A stretch of DNA of 64,000 bases. Origin: Brasenia schreberi. Taxonomy: Eukaryota > Streptophyta > Magnoliopsida > Nymphaeales > Cabombaceae. The DNA lies in assembly GCA_036023115.1 (NCBI GenBank), contig JAYKKT010000074.1, positions 7,580,001 to 7,644,000 of the forward strand, read 5' to 3'. Below, in pieces: positions 61,513 to 64,000 of the stretch (position 1 is the stretch's first letter; every line of letters begins with the position of its first letter). Position numbers and translations under genes: made by a program. Below the pieces are notes generated by a model. The model worked only from the letters and a program-made list of their open reading frames with translations. It did not search any database and had not been told where the DNA came from.

Positions 61513-62029
61513 GAGGGGGAGAGAGAGAGAGAGAACTGATAGAGCTCAGTATAATTTTACAGGAGTCAGGAGCCAATCGAGCAGAAGCGAAAGCTAAACC
61601 TGTACGTCCATGATGCACACTTTTACAAGTCTTTCTCATTCCCCCATGTGAGAAGAATCCACTGGGTGATAGTACCCGTTTCCTTATCTCTCTCTCTCAT
61701 GATGAAATCGTCCAACCGCTTTATTTGATACCGCAGACAGATGCTAAACGAAAACTTGGGCCTTGATAGTTTTCTCTTGGTTGCTTGATTTGATTATTTT
61801 AGTGCTTCATACCATTCCACTATACGATGGTAGGTTCCGGGTGCGCATAGAGCCACTATATATACTATATGTACATGTCGGCCACACTCCGGGACCTTGT
61901 TATGCCTGCCCAAAGTAATAGGCTTTGTGACTTCCCCCTTAAGAAAATGTTTTAATTAGGTCATGTATCGACTCGACTTGCCGAAACGTTTGCGACCAGG
62001 TACCATTGCACCTGATTGAAAGGCATGAC
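61513..62029. other. Upstream region of the F-box/LRR gene
   Basis: Contains (CT)n/(GA)n runs near 61515-61533 and 61687-61700. A TATA-like ATATAGTATATATAG (minus strand) lies at about 61857-61871, some 345 bp before the start codon, and could be the promoter. No other gene is seen. Confidence 0.4.
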
Positions 62030-62175
62030 ACCCCTAGTTGGCTCGACAAAGCTGGATGCACATCTTGGCCAGTACTTGATAAAATCAGAAGTTCTGCGTC
62101 AGTGACATAGCATCGAACTCTTAACCTCCTGCAAGCTTAAGGTCTTGTGAACCAACCACTGGCCAAGTGGGTACT
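62030..62175 (-). mobile_element. tRNA-derived SINE-like repeat, minus-strand copy
   Basis: On the minus strand, A-box-like TTGGCCAGTGGTTGG (62153-62167) and B-box-like GAGTTCGATGC (near 62111-62121) are spaced as in a tRNA, and a GTGCATCCAGC stretch follows. Related to copies A to C but more diverged. Confidence 0.45.
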
Positions 62176-64000
62176 GCCCTTCGGAAGAATTCAGTTAAGG
62201 AAATCACCAACTGGTGAGGGAAGATGACCCTATCCTTGATCGTGGCAACTCCCAGACGCAATTTGAGTTTTCAAGTGGATGACTGTTCGTAGCCCAGATA
62301 GGTTACAGGCTGCTGACTTTCAATAAATAATTAATGGTCCTCCATTCTCGTGAAGTAAGCCAGCTCAAGCTCAAGCTTTTCCGAACGAGGATTCTTTCTC
62401 TTAAATAAATCATCTCCCCTTTTCTCAGAGAAGGAATATCTTTTGTGCTTAAAAACTTCTCTAAAACTTCACAAACATTGACTCCATAAGGATAAAGCTA
62501 GCAATGACCGGATCCTGTTGTGTTAACTACGGTTGGGAATGGTTTCAAGAAGCACAGGTTTCACGACAAGGTTCGAATTATAGAGCTCGTGAGTCTCCAA
62601 GAAGCCTGACGTGGCTTGGTCGACAAAGGAACCGAGAATCGGGTTGGATCTGTGAACTCGACACCCAAATCTTCCTGCTGTAGCTACTATTATCGTGTTC
62701 TTCGGGTCATCCTCCCCGGAACATAAGCAGCAAGTTGAACAAGTGGGCTCATTATTTATATGGCCATGTCTCAAAAGCATCAATGGAAGTGGCATTTCCT
62801 TCTGCCCTTCTTTTTTGCAGATTGCAAGTTGGGACGATTCCTTGTCGAGAGTTATGAGAGAAAAGTACGATAACTATACGAAGGCTGAAATAATAAGAAA
62901 AAGGGACGGAAAAGAGAGTCTAGGGAAGGTTTAAAACTAGCAAATTTTTTTACCTATTTCGTGTTACATGCCAATTTGAGTGCCATTAACCTCTGCATTC
63001 CTGCAAAACAGATCTCCAAATAATTACTTAATCCTTGACATATCGAATACCAGGATAGCTTAAATTGCTTCTCTCAAATGCTCTTATTAGTTCGTAGGTG
63101 AAAATCTTTCAGAATGAGTTCATATCATCCTGTCTCTTGCTTACTTCATATAAATAAGAAACAGAGGTTTGAAATTTATGCAGTTGGATTGGATTGCTTA
63201 TCAAAATTTCCGAGCTTCTAAGCTTTTAATTGGAACTTACCATATGAGTGAACTTTCTTATTTGATGGATTGAACAAGATATCAATCATAGTGGTATTGA
63301 TTACAACATTTTGACTGTAAAAAAACAAACAGCCAGTATGTCAGGTCGCGATTATAATTCAAGATACCGAAACGGTAAGCTATCTATCTACAAATGCTAA
63401 GAGCTTCCTAAGAGGGTTGTTAATTTGAAACATTAAAATGTAATTATCTTTTTATTTGTAGAAAATTTGTCTTTCATCTGTATAAAGAACAAAGACGCTT
63501 TTCTTGGAGTATGATTATCCTGAAATGCAGTATATCCATACCTCTATCTCCCTTTCTCCTTTTCTTTTCTGTATCTGTCGAACCAGTATATTTATATTGT
63601 CCCTCCTTTCTCTTTTATATTTCTCTCCTTTCATCCAGTATTTATTTTCCAAACAACTATTCTTATATACCATAAGTACGTTTCTTATGTAATTTGGTGA
63701 TGAGCAAGAACTGTATAACTTTTTAATAAACAAATAACAATAAACCTTTATATAAGATTTCTTTTGCTTTCACTTTTTGACCCACTGAACCAAGATTTAA
63801 TTCAGCAGCTCATATTATTAATCTTCATTTGGTGATCTTCTCAATTAAAATTATATAAGAGTCTCTAATCAAAATATCTTTTGCATTTCTGGGATGACTT
63901 CTTCTAGGATTTACGTCCACTAGATCGATTGACCACAAATGATTGGCCTTTCCTTTTCTGTAGTTGATTCACTTCACGAAGGGTTCTTTGTAGACGTGGG
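62176..64000. other. No gene recognised to window end
   Basis: Two open frames cross at 62523-62934 on opposite strands; neither resembles a known family. The rest is AT-rich with a CT-rich stretch near 63535-63640. Confidence 0.4.

Overview
The window looks like a stretch of flowering-plant nuclear DNA. The evidence is intron-bearing plant genes (cytochrome b5, a CYP78A cytochrome P450, an EBF-type F-box/LRR gene and a chloroplast-type aldo-keto reductase pseudogene), Ty1/copia, hAT and plant RTE-type LINE elements, tRNA-derived SINE-like repeats and many compound (CT)n/(AC)n/(AT)n microsatellites. I cannot name the species from sequence alone. No operon, CRISPR array, phage or bacterial feature is present.

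Layout. 1-2364: RTE-type LINE cut by the window edge. 2365-5075: gene-free DNA with one perfect hairpin, a hAT-type end and a 90-bp tandem duplication. 5100-8260: full-length but dead RTE LINE with a 24-bp target-site duplication, ending about 360 bp before the ATG of a cytochrome b5 gene (three exons, 8621-11823). 11824-20460: mostly gene-free, with tandem duplications and SINE-like repeats. 20541-22256: two-exon CYP78A gene with a TATA box. 22257-25354: microsatellite-rich spacer. 25355-31296: complete but decayed Ty1/copia element with 5-bp target duplication, tRNA-iMet primer-binding site and two LTRs about 9% diverged. 31524-40123 (minus strand): eight-exon pseudogene of a plastid aldo-keto reductase whose introns hold a decayed hAT transposase, two more RTE insertions and a solo-LTR-like block. 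40696-40774: tRNA-Leu(TAG)-like sequence with a damaged acceptor stem. 40780-42513: putative exons of an unidentified gene and an exact 244-bp tandem duplication. 42514-59787: gene-poor, with a 4 x 116-bp tandem array, an unclassified repeat block, a SINE and a 179-bp internally deleted RTE derivative. 59788-61512 (minus): uninterrupted F-box/LRR gene of the EBF1/EBF2 type. 61513-64000: no gene recognised.

The intact genes act separately: ER electron transfer (cytochrome b5), growth-related P450 oxidation (CYP78A) and ubiquitin-ligase substrate recognition (EBF-like). The most unusual material is the RTE family. Five copies show a full-length insertion, a 43-bp micro-insertion, an antisense 5'-truncated copy, an internally deleted SINE-like derivative with its own target duplication, and two copies sharing the same tryptophan-to-stop changes. 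I found no convincing new multi-gene system.
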